From CAWJEL01 sp964647255 (GTDB lineage: Bacteria; Chloroflexota; Anaerolineae; CG2-30-64-16), in NCBI GenBank assembly GCA_964647255.1, contig CAZYGI010000126.1, forward strand, positions 1 to 7,405: a DNA stretch of 7,405 nt, in the 5' to 3' direction. The position numbers were made by a program, and so were the translations under genes. The notes under the pieces are model-generated. The model saw nothing but the letters and a program-made list of their open reading frames with translations, ran no database searches and was not told the origin of the DNA. Below, piece after piece: positions 1 to 4,771 of the stretch; the first letter of the stretch is position 1; each line of letters opens with the position of its first letter.

Positions 1-17
1 AACACGATATTTGGATC

Positions 18-1070
18 ATGAAAAGCTACAAGCATCTCTACGAACAGATCTGCGACTGGGACAACCTGTACCTGGCGTACCGCAAGGCGCGGCGGGGCAA
101 ACGCGGCCGGCCGCCGGCTGCGACCTTCGAGTTCGACCTGGAAAACAACCTGGTGGAGCTGCGACGGGAGCTACAAACGAAGACTTACCGGCCCGGCGCG
201 TATTCGTCGTTCTACATCCATGAACCCAAGCGGCGCCTGATTTCGGCCGCGCCGTTCCGGGATCGCGTGGTGCACCACGCGCTGTGCAACGTCATCGAAC
301 CCATCTTCGAGCGCAGCTTTATCTTTGATTCGTATGCCAATCGCGTGGGCAAGGGCACGCATGCGGCGTTGGACCGGGCGCAGCAATTCGCTCGGCGCTA
401 TCCTTATGTGCTCCAGTGCGATGTGAAGCAATTCTTCCCAAGCCTGGATCTTGCTATCCTCCGCGAGATCCTGGCGCGCAAGGTCGCCGATCCCGAGGCG
501 CTCTGGTTGGTCAATAGCATCCTGGCCAGCGGTGTGGGCGTGCTATCCGAGGAATATGAGATGGAGTGGTTTCCCGGCGACGATCTGCTGGCTGCGACGC
601 GGCCGCGGGGCTTGCCGATCGGGAACTTGACCAGCCAGTTTTGGGCCAATTGCTACTTGAATTCGTTCGATCACTTTGTCCAAAGAGAATTACACTGTCA
701 CGGGTATGTCCGCTACGTGGACGACTTTTTGCTCTTTGCCGCCGACAAACCGACGTTGTGGACCTGGCGCCAAGCCGTAGTTGATCGGTTGGCCGGCCTG
801 CGTTTGACGATCCACCCCGGCGCCCAACCCCGGCCGGTGACCGAGGGGATCCCGTTCCTGGGCTTCGTCGTGTATCCGACCCATCGTCGGTTGAAACGGC
901 GCAAAGTCGTCCACTTCCGGCGTAAATTGCGGGCTGAGATGCGCGGCTATCGTGCCGGGAAAGTGCCGGCAAACAAGGTGTCAGCCTCAGTGCTGGGCTG
1001 GATCAACCATGCCCGGTATGGCGACACCTGGGGTCTGCGCCGAGCAGTGTTCAAGGAAGTAGTGCTCTGA
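18..1070 (+). CDS. DGR-class reverse transcriptase
   Basis: A 350-residue RNA-directed DNA polymerase, near the usual size of DGR RTs. Palm motifs appear in order: KRRLI and the following FRDRVVHHAL (about 71-89), the first catalytic aspartate in QCDVKQFFPSLD (Asp135), GLPIGNLTSQ (198-207), and the YVDD box (233-236) within YVRYVDDF. IGNxxSQ is the diagnostic DGR signature; group II intron and retron RTs have a QG-type motif there. FLGF (280-283) and a basic C-terminal thumb with GWINHARYGDTWGLRR follow. No maturase, HNH or integrase domain is seen. Expected role: with Avd, adenine-mutagenic cDNA synthesis from the TR RNA. The ATG at 18 fits the family N-terminus (KHLYEQI..WDNLYLAYRKARRGK), but only 17 upstream bases are visible and they show no clear ribosome site. 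The stop lies two bases before a palindromic repeat. Confidence 0.95.
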   Translation: MKSYKHLYEQICDWDNLYLAYRKARRGKRGRPPAATFEFDLENNLVELRRELQTKTYRPGAYSSFYIHEPKRRLISAAPFRDRVVHHALCNVIEPIFERSFIFDSYANRVGKGTHAALDRAQQFARRYPYVLQCDVKQFFPSLDLAILREILARKVADPEALWLVNSILASGVGVLSEEYEMEWFPGDDLLAATRPRGLPIGNLTSQFWANCYLNSFDHFVQRELHCHGYVRYVDDFLLFAADKPTLWTWRQAVVDRLAGLRLTIHPGAQPRPVTEGIPFLGFVVYPTHRRLKRRKVVHFRRKLRAEMRGYRAGKVPANKVSASVLGWINHARYGDTWGLRRAVFKEVVL

Positions 1071-1072
1071 CA

Positions 1073-1208
1073 ACTGTCATTCTGAGCGGGTAAACGGCTC
1101 AACTCTCATTACGGCGAGGCGTCAGCGAAGAATCTCGCGCAGCCAAGACTCTTCGCTAGCCTATCACTGCAATCTGCTTTGTGCTGGCAACCCGCTCAGA
1201 GTGACAGT
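1073..1208. repeat. MITE-like palindromic repeat between RT and avd
   Basis: A 136-bp non-coding element bounded by 19-nt inverted repeats with one mismatch: ACTGTCATTCTGAGCGGGT at 1073-1091, and at 1190-1208 the reverse complement of ACTGTCACTCTGAGCGGGT. Inside is a second 12-bp inverted pair, AGCGAAGAATCT (1124-1135) and AGACTCTTCGCT (1146-1157), also with one mismatch, around a 10-nt loop. The whole could fold into a long hairpin. There is no ORF for a transposase. From memory, words like TCATTCTGAGCG and GCGAAGAATCTC recur in dispersed intergenic repeats of several bacterial phyla; this was not searched. No clear target-site duplication is visible. It starts just after the RT stop and ends 18 bases before the avd start. 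Confidence 0.72.
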
Positions 1209-1226
1209 GCGAGTTTAGAGGAGTTC

Positions 1227-1571
1227 ATGCAACAATCCCCCATCTTCACCAAGACCTACGATCTGTTGGTCTGGCTGATTCCTACGACCACCAAATTTCC
1301 GCGTGAGCATCGTTTTGTTCTTGCGAAGAGCGTGCAGGAAACGGCGCTGCGCCTGCAGGAGACCTTGATTGAGGCCGGGCTGGCTTCGGGGCGTTCCAAA
1401 CCTGCTCGACTGGCCGAGGCCGACGTTCTGCTGACCAAGCTGCGGTTCTACTTGCGGTTATGCCTCGACCTGAGTATCATCACCCCGCGCCAGTATCAGC
1501 ATGTGGCCGAGATGGTTTCAGAGGTTGGTCGGCTGCTGGGTGGCTGGCGGCAGTCTCTAGCATCGGCGTAA
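1227..1571 (+). CDS. avd: Avd-like DGR accessory variability protein (four-helix bundle)
   Basis: A 114-residue all-helical protein starting MQQSPIFTKTYDLLVWLIPTTTKFPREHRFVLAKSV, a pattern typical of the bAvd / 23S-rRNA-intervening-sequence-like four-helix family (the K.YDLL.WL...KFPR..RF...RV type). Basic residues (K25, R28, R31, later K and R clusters) fit the positively charged barrel that binds nucleic acid and the RT in the Bordetella phage system. Length matches the family (about 110-130). The ATG at 1227 is preferred over an in-frame GTG at 1179: AGAGGAG (1217-1223) lies just before it, with only 3 nt of spacing, and the upstream 48 bases lie mostly in the palindromic repeat. It sits between RT and TR on the same strand, which supports the Avd role. 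A generic four-helix IVP-like protein is the alternative. Confidence 0.88.
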   Translation: MQQSPIFTKTYDLLVWLIPTTTKFPREHRFVLAKSVQETALRLQETLIEAGLASGRSKPARLAEADVLLTKLRFYLRLCLDLSIITPRQYQHVAEMVSEVGRLLGGWRQSLASA

Positions 1572-1572
1572 C

Positions 1573-1605
1573 GGGTCGTTTGACCCTGACCGCGGGGGCA
1601 GGTCA
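1573..1605 (+). other. Small hairpins between avd and the TR
   Basis: Immediately after the avd stop, GGGTC (1573-1577) pairs with GACCC (1582-1586) across a GTTT loop. Then TGACC (1587-1591) can pair with GGTCA (1601-1605). Neither is followed by a T run, so a terminator is unlikely. They may be the 5' structured part of the TR RNA. Confidence 0.4.
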
Positions 1606-1740
1606 ACAGGAGACCGTGTGGTTCGGGGCGGGTCGTGGAACAACAATCAGAGGAATGCTCGTCCGTCCGCCCTCAACAGGAACAATCCAGATAATTCGAA
1701 CAGGAACATCGGCTTCCGCTTGGTCTCCCACATCTTTTCT
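1603..1740 (+). repeat. DGR template repeat (TR)
   Basis: Read in the frame of 1618, this stretch encodes VVRGGSWNNNQRNARPSA followed by LNRNNPDNSNRNIGFRLV, the C-terminal core (RVxRGGSW...GFRLV) of FGE-sulfatase/C-type-lectin-fold DGR targets. Adenines are concentrated: 27 A in the 72 bases 1639-1710, with 10 Asn codons of 24 (AAC or AAT). The framework GGSW codons (1618-1638) and GGCTTCCGCTTGGTCTCCC carry none. This is the TR signature, since AAC codons give broad diversity without stop codons when A is randomised. It cannot be the end of a target gene: avd stops only 46 bases before 1618 and the frame has no room for the rest of the fold. Exact repeat ends cannot be set without the matching VR, which is absent. 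Confidence 0.88.
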
Positions 1741-1849
1741 CGCCCCAGCCGGCAATGTCCCGGATCGCGCAGCGATGCGGGGCCGAGGCAAAATGGCGTG
1801 ACCTGTCCCTGGCCGACGTCCGTTGTGGACGCCGGGCGAATATCGAACG

Positions 1850-1893
1850 GCCCTGCTGCCTGTGGTAGCCTTCGGCGAAGCACGCAGCAGGGC
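1850..1893 (+). other. Strong hairpin downstream of the TR
   Basis: GCCCTGCTGC (1850-1859) is the perfect reverse complement of GCAGCAGGGC (1884-1893). The 24-nt loop can itself pair partly (GTG with CAC, CTTC with GAAG). No T tract follows, so a classical terminator is unlikely. Its place about 110 nt beyond the TR suggests a structural part of the TR RNA. Confidence 0.55.
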
Positions 1894-1956
1894 AAAGTCA
1901 AGGAAGGTGCTTGATGCTTTGCGAGTATCTGGCACGTCTGCAGAAAGGATCACCTT

Positions 1957-2406
1957 GTGGGTAAACGCGGCGAAGGCTGGTTCGCGCTCCAGATGGTTCT
2001 GTTTGCCGTCATCCTGCTGGCTCCGCGCTGGCCGGCGGTGACGTTCCCGCTCTGGCTGCGCATCGCGGGCCTGGCGATCCTGGCGGCCGGCGGCGTCTTC
2101 GGCACGGGGGGGATGCTGGCGCTGGGCCGTAACCTGACGCCCTTCCCGAAGCCGCTCCCCGGCGGGACGCTGGTCACGGCGGGCGTCTACGGCGTGGTGC
2201 GCCACCCGATCTACACGGGGTTGATCCTGGGCACGCTGGGCTGGGGCGTCTTCCGGTCGAGCCTGCTGGGGCTTGCGCTGGCGGTCGTCCTGTTCGTCTT
2301 CTTCGATCTGAAGTCGCGGCGCGAGGAGCGGTGGCTGATCGAGGCGTACCCGGAGTATGCGGCGTATCGCAAGCGGGTGAAGAAACTGGCGCCGTGGGTA
2401 TATTAA
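1957..2406 (+). CDS. Isoprenylcysteine/phospholipid-type integral membrane methyltransferase
   Basis: A 149-residue membrane protein of the ICMT/PEMT superfamily, which transfers a methyl group from S-adenosylmethionine at the membrane face. Two or three hydrophobic helices (about 8-24, 32-58) precede the family signature GVYGVVRHPIYTGLI (77-90, the RHPxYxG motif for cofactor binding). Another hydrophobic span (about 95-118) and the conserved tail follow, with REERWLIEAYPEYAAYRKRVKKLAPWVY-like spacing (E-E, Y-x2-Y, V, P). The size is ordinary for short bacterial members. The start is the GTG at 1957, with AAAGGA seven bases upstream. The substrate is not predictable; bacterial homologues are often annotated only as isoprenylcysteine carboxyl methyltransferase family. 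It follows the DGR on the same strand but shows no functional link. It converges on the next gene across a palindrome. Confidence 0.85.
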   Translation: MGKRGEGWFALQMVLFAVILLAPRWPAVTFPLWLRIAGLAILAAGGVFGTGGMLALGRNLTPFPKPLPGGTLVTAGVYGVVRHPIYTGLILGTLGWGVFRSSLLGLALAVVLFVFFDLKSRREERWLIEAYPEYAAYRKRVKKLAPWVY

Positions 2407-2407
2407 T

Positions 2408-2456
2408 GTTACAGGGCGTGTTTGGGCGGCTTTGCCGCCCAAACACGCCCTGTAAC
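2408..2456. terminator. Perfect long palindrome between convergent genes, probable bidirectional terminator
   Basis: Bases 2408-2430 are the exact reverse complement of 2434-2456: a 23-bp stem with no mismatch, TTT loop, GC-rich core GGGCGGC/GCCGCCC. It fills almost the whole 50-base gap. The methyltransferase stop (2404-2406) is one base to the left, and the stop of the minus-strand gene (2457-2459) abuts on the right. There is no clear T run on either strand, so termination would rest on stem strength or a factor. It could also be a dispersed palindromic repeat. Confidence 0.7.
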
Positions 2457-3146
2457 TTATAACCAACCCTGCTTCCGAGCGTAGCTTGACAGCACCGGCA
2501 GCTCGATCGTCTTGCCGTTGTACGCCTGCAAGGCGTAGTACAGCGCGAGCGCGTGCGGCACCAGGAAGATCAGCCACAAGCACGCATAGCCGCAGCCCAG
2601 GGTCAGCGCACCCAACACGGTGAAAACGATCGCGGCCGCGATCTCGTAGGCGAAGCCGGCCACGTAGAACAGCAGCGAGGTGATTGCGTGGTGCTGCTGG
2701 AACCGGCGGTGTTTGGTGTTGTCCGAGAGCAGTTGCACCACCGAGACGATGGGAAGCTGCAACAGCGCCATCGAGGCCCAGGCCAACGCCGACAGCGTCC
2801 GGTCGTCCGAATCCGACTCGACAGACTCGCCCGGCGCCAGCAGCCGCTTGACCTCTTGCGCCGCGTTCGACGCGGCCGGCGGCTCCAGCCGGTCTTCGGG
2901 CGCAGCGGCTGCGACAACCTGCGGTGCGGACTCAGCGGGCTGCTCCGCCGCGCTGGGTTCAGCGGCCGGCGCCTCAACGGGGGGCACTTGAACGGCCGGC
3001 GCGGCCGCTTCCGGCAGCAGATCCTGAAGCTGCGACGTCACCTCTTTTGCTTGCTCCGCTAACTTTTCCGATAACGCATCCACCTGTGCCTGGGGCTCGC
3101 CCGTCGGCGGTTCTGGGGCCGCAGGGATCATCGTCTCATCTGACAT
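2457..3146 (-). CDS. DUF4870-like membrane protein with Ala/Pro/Glu-rich N-terminal region
   Basis: 229 residues. The first about 115 are low-complexity and rich in Ala, Pro and Glu, with a short predicted helical piece (QVDALSEKLAEQAKEVTSQLQDLL, about 21-44) and an acidic stretch SVESDSDD. The C-terminal half carries three hydrophobic helices (about 119-140, 156-180, 183-206) with FQQHHAITSLLFYV between the first two. This arrangement of a loop carrying a QHHA-type motif before the second helix resembles the DUF4870/Tic20-like family, whose role is not established. The ATG at 3146 is chosen over an in-frame ATG at 3236 because a strong purine-rich site (GGAGAAGGAGAG) precedes it. It is divergent from the LiaF-like operon across a 169-bp gap. 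A soluble, disordered N-terminus before a membrane anchor may bind partners, but nothing shows which. Confidence 0.75.
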   Translation of the reverse strand: MSDETMIPAAPEPPTGEPQAQVDALSEKLAEQAKEVTSQLQDLLPEAAAPAVQVPPVEAPAAEPSAAEQPAESAPQVVAAAAPEDRLEPPAASNAAQEVKRLLAPGESVESDSDDRTLSALAWASMALLQLPIVSVVQLLSDNTKHRRFQQHHAITSLLFYVAGFAYEIAAAIVFTVLGALTLGCGYACLWLIFLVPHALALYYALQAYNGKTIELPVLSSYARKQGWL

Positions 3147-3315
3147 GTGCTTCTCTCCTTCTCCATGATTCTGTTCTCCTTTACGCAGCCTGTCGCCGTA
3201 AGTTTCGGCGGTCGCGACGGTGAAGCGCCCCTGCAACCGCGGCCGCGTTCCTGCGTATGAAAGAGTAGCAAGGGGACAGCGAGTTGGTCGCTGTGATACT
3301 GCAAGGAGGAACCTT
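3147..3315. promoter_or_regulatory. Divergent intergenic region with an operator-like palindrome
   Basis: This gap must hold promoters for both divergent genes. No confident -35/-10 pair could be picked on either strand. ACAGCGA (3276-3282) and TCGCTGT (3288-3294) form a perfect 7-bp inverted repeat around GTTGG, eight bases before the very strong ribosome site AAGGAGGA (3303-3310). It may be an operator or a 5'-UTR hairpin. GTCGCGAC (3211-3218) is a shorter palindrome. Confidence 0.4.
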
Positions 3316-3963
3316 ATGAAGGATAACCGCGGTTACACCATCCTGGGCGCAGTGCTGATCGTGCTCGGCGTGCTCTTCCTGCTGCAGAACTTGAACGTGT
3401 TCGGCGGCTTCGAGGGCGTCGTGTGGCAGATCATCTGGGGAATCCTGTTTGCCGGCGGCGGCGTGGCGTTTCTCGCCGCGTTCGCCAGCGATCCGCATAA
3501 GCGGTGGTGGGCCGCCATCCCCGGCTTCACGCTGCTGGGATTGGGCGGGCTGATCGCCTTCGGCGATCGGCTGGGTGAGATCGGCGGCGGTCTGTTCCTG
3601 GCCGCCATCGGGCTGAGCTTCCTGGTAGTCTTTCTCGTGCGCCGCGACTTCTGGTGGGCGATCATCCCCGCGGGCACGCTGCTCACGCTGGCGGTGATCG
3701 CATCGCTGGGGGCCGCGCTGGACAACGGTGAAATGGTGCCAGGCATCCTCTTCCTGGGCCTGGCCGTGACTTTCTTCGCAGTTTATGCGCTGCCCAGCGA
3801 CGAAGGCCGGCGCAAGTGGGCGCTGATCCCCGCCGGCATCCTGGCGGTGATGGGCATTGCCATGTCCCTGGCCTTCGGCGAGTGGATCAACTACCTCTGG
3901 CCGGTGCTGCTGATCATCGGCGGTGCATACGTCCTGTTCCGGGCGCTGATGCAGAAACGCTAA
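3316..3963 (+). CDS. LiaF/LiaI-like multi-span membrane protein with three internal repeats
   Basis: 215 residues, almost entirely hydrophobic. The N-terminal helix GYTILGAVLIVLGVLFLLQNLNVF (6-29) is of the LiaI/LiaF transmembrane type. Residues about 42-90, 91-141 and 142-192 then form three roughly 50-residue repeats. Each has a hydrophobic helix, a charged turn, and a WA.IP motif opening a second helix (WWAAIPG 64-70, WWAIIPAG 113-120, WALIPAG 168-174). The last helix, YLWPVLLIIGGAYVLF, resembles the C-terminus of the next gene's product. LiaF-type proteins act in envelope-stress sensing in Firmicutes; transfer of that role here is inference. The ATG at 3316 follows AAGGAGGA at ideal spacing, so longer in-frame starts are rejected. 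It lies 17 bases upstream of the pspC-like gene, clearly one operon. Confidence 0.78.
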   Translation: MKDNRGYTILGAVLIVLGVLFLLQNLNVFGGFEGVVWQIIWGILFAGGGVAFLAAFASDPHKRWWAAIPGFTLLGLGGLIAFGDRLGEIGGGLFLAAIGLSFLVVFLVRRDFWWAIIPAGTLLTLAVIASLGAALDNGEMVPGILFLGLAVTFFAVYALPSDEGRRKWALIPAGILAVMGIAMSLAFGEWINYLWPVLLIIGGAYVLFRALMQKR

Positions 3964-3980
3964 AGCGCAAGGGGTGTCTG

Positions 3981-4448
3981 ATGACGCAACGACTTTACCG
4001 CAGCCGCACCAACCAGATGGTCGCCGGGGTGTGCGGCGGCCTGGGTGAATATCTGAAGCTGGATGCGACGCTGCTCCGTATTGTGTTCGTGCTGTTGACG
4101 GTGGGCGGCGGCTTCGGCGTGCCGCTTTACCTCATCTTATGGATCGTCGTTCCTTATCCGCCCGCAGAAAGCGCGGAGGGCGGCCAGACAGCCGCGGAGC
4201 CAACCGGCGCGCAGGATCTGGCCGAGCGCACGCGCGCTCTGGGTGATGAGGCCCAGCGAGCCCTGCATCAGGCCGATCCCAAGACGCTGCTCGTGATCGG
4301 CGGCCTGCTGATCCTGGCGGGTGTGGTGTCTTTGCTCGACAGGTTCGACTTGCCCTGGTTGCACTGGTTTAACTTCGGCAACCTTTGGCCGGTGCTGCTG
4401 ATCCTCGCAGGGTTGGCGATCATCTGGCGGCGGGCGCAGAACCGCTAG
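3981..4448 (+). CDS. pspC: PspC-domain membrane protein with LiaF-like C-terminal helices
   Basis: 155 residues. The N-terminal domain is classical PspC: RLYRSRTNQMVAGVCGGLGEYLKLD (4-28, with GVCGGLGEYL), DATLLRIVFVLLT and a GVPLYLILWIVVP helix (46-58). In other bacteria PspC domains belong to phage-shock or envelope-stress systems and sense membrane damage or relieve regulator inhibition. A charged linker (about 60-98) leads to two more helices: TLLVIGGLLILAGVVSLL (102-119) and LWPVLLILAGLAIIW (135-149). The latter is of the kind seen in LiaF/DUF5668 proteins and is close to the last helix of the upstream gene. The ATG at 3981 is preceded by AAGGGG. No pspA, regulator or kinase is in view. 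The operon ends at a hairpin about 130 bases downstream. Confidence 0.85.
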   Translation: MTQRLYRSRTNQMVAGVCGGLGEYLKLDATLLRIVFVLLTVGGGFGVPLYLILWIVVPYPPAESAEGGQTAAEPTGAQDLAERTRALGDEAQRALHQADPKTLLVIGGLLILAGVVSLLDRFDLPWLHWFNFGNLWPVLLILAGLAIIWRRAQNR

Positions 4449-4579
4449 GCTACACGCGAATACACCTCGTCCGGCTTTGCCTCGGCGCAAAATCGTGTCG
4501 AACTGCGGGCGGATGGCGGGATCGGACGGGTCGTGTTCCGTCGAACAGCGGAATAGCGAACGCTTCGCCATCACCCCAC
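4449..4579. other. Unassigned non-coding stretch after the pspC-like gene
   Basis: About 130 bases between the pspC-like stop and the terminator hairpin. No gene with a convincing start or ribosome site is seen. Short palindromes are present, for instance GCGAA (4556-4560) with TTCGC (4564-4568). The minus strand is open here but resembles no family I know. Confidence 0.4.
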
Positions 4580-4628
4580 TACAGGGGTTTCTGCCAGCCT
4601 TACCGTCCAGAACCCCTGTATTTTTATT
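4580..4628 (+). terminator. Rho-independent-type terminator of the LiaF/PspC operon
   Basis: TACAGGGGTTTCTG (4580-4593) pairs with CAGAACCCCTGTA (4608-4620), leaving a single bulged T and a 14-nt loop. TTTTTATT follows at 4621-4628. The stem plus U-tract on the plus strand is what an intrinsic terminator looks like, though the loop is longer than usual. It lies in the gap before the prenyltransferase gene. Confidence 0.75.
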
Positions 4629-4771
4629 CTTCGGCTTCGGAAGCAAGATACCGGAAGGAAACCGCAGACCGTGGCATCATCCTCGCTTGAGACTGACCTG
4701 CGAGCGGCGACTTGTCCCTCCGACGAGCCGATTCCCAGGCTGAACTGTCATCAATGAGAGGATTTTCCTGA
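4629..4771 (+). promoter_or_regulatory. Upstream region of the prenyltransferase gene
   Basis: About 140 bases between the terminator and the UbiA-family start. A promoter is expected here since the preceding operon appears terminated, but no convincing -35/-10 pair could be read. GAGAGGA (4756-4762), nine bases before the ATG, is the ribosome site. Confidence 0.35.

Larger units (their letters stand above)
18..1893 (+). mobile_element. Diversity-generating retroelement (DGR) core: RT, Avd, template repeat and structured RNA tail
   Basis: Three hallmark DGR parts lie on one strand: a DGR-class reverse transcriptase, a small Avd-like protein, and a non-coding adenine-rich repeat encoding the C-terminal strand of an FGE/C-type-lectin fold. 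In known DGRs the TR RNA is copied by RT-Avd with errors at adenines, and the cDNA replaces the variable repeat at the 3' end of a target gene. The order here is RT, avd, TR, with a palindromic repeat between the first two genes. No second copy of the TR was found by reading the window, so the target gene must lie outside. The outer limits are approximate: the left end is cut by the window and the right end is set at the last strong hairpin. Confidence 0.9.
1573..1893 (+). ncRNA. Predicted DGR template RNA (TR plus structured flanks)
   Basis: No credible protein is encoded between the avd stop and the methyltransferase start. The stretch consists of the TR flanked by hairpins. Upstream are the pairs at 1573-1586 and 1587-1605. 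Downstream are three stems: 1759-1781 (CCCG/CGGG, a G-G mismatch, then ATCGC/GCGAT around GCA), 1813-1835 (CGTCC/GGACG with extra outer pairs) and 1850-1893 (GCCCTGCTGC/GCAGCAGGGC, perfect 10 bp, 24-nt loop). In the Bordetella phage DGR, RNA downstream of the TR folds and primes cDNA synthesis. By analogy the 1745-1893 tail could do this here, but that is inference. RNA ends and promoter are not visible; read-through from RT-avd would also supply it. Confidence 0.55.

Noticed and set aside
18..1070. RT as a retron or group II intron RT
   Set aside because: There is no msr/msd-like RNA before it and no maturase or endonuclease domain. Motif 4 is IGNLTSQ, not a QG type, and Avd plus a TR follow.
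1179..1226. Longer avd start at a GTG at 1179
   Set aside because: The extra residues are encoded mostly inside the palindromic repeat and do not resemble the family, and the ATG at 1227 has a purine-rich site before it.
1618..1914. 98-codon plus-strand ORF from a GTG, reading RGGSWNNN...GFRLV
   Set aside because: It covers the template repeat only. There is no upstream domain, the sequence beyond GFRLV loses any protein-like pattern and runs into hairpins, and the A-rich Asn bias marks a TR and not a translated gene end.
1603..2583. 326-codon minus-strand ORF
   Set aside because: It is antisense to the TR, the methyltransferase and the end of the DUF4870-like gene, is Arg/Pro/Ala/Gln-rich, and crosses the perfect palindrome. 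This is a GC-rich shadow frame.
3220..3315. Upstream in-frame start for the LiaF-like gene
   Set aside because: AAGGAGGA is placed ideally for the ATG at 3316, and the added residues are Arg-rich with no membrane character.
4137..4646. 169-codon minus-strand ORF covering the pspC-like gene end and its terminator
   Set aside because: It is antisense to a clear PspC protein and an intrinsic-type terminator, with no ribosome site or family pattern.
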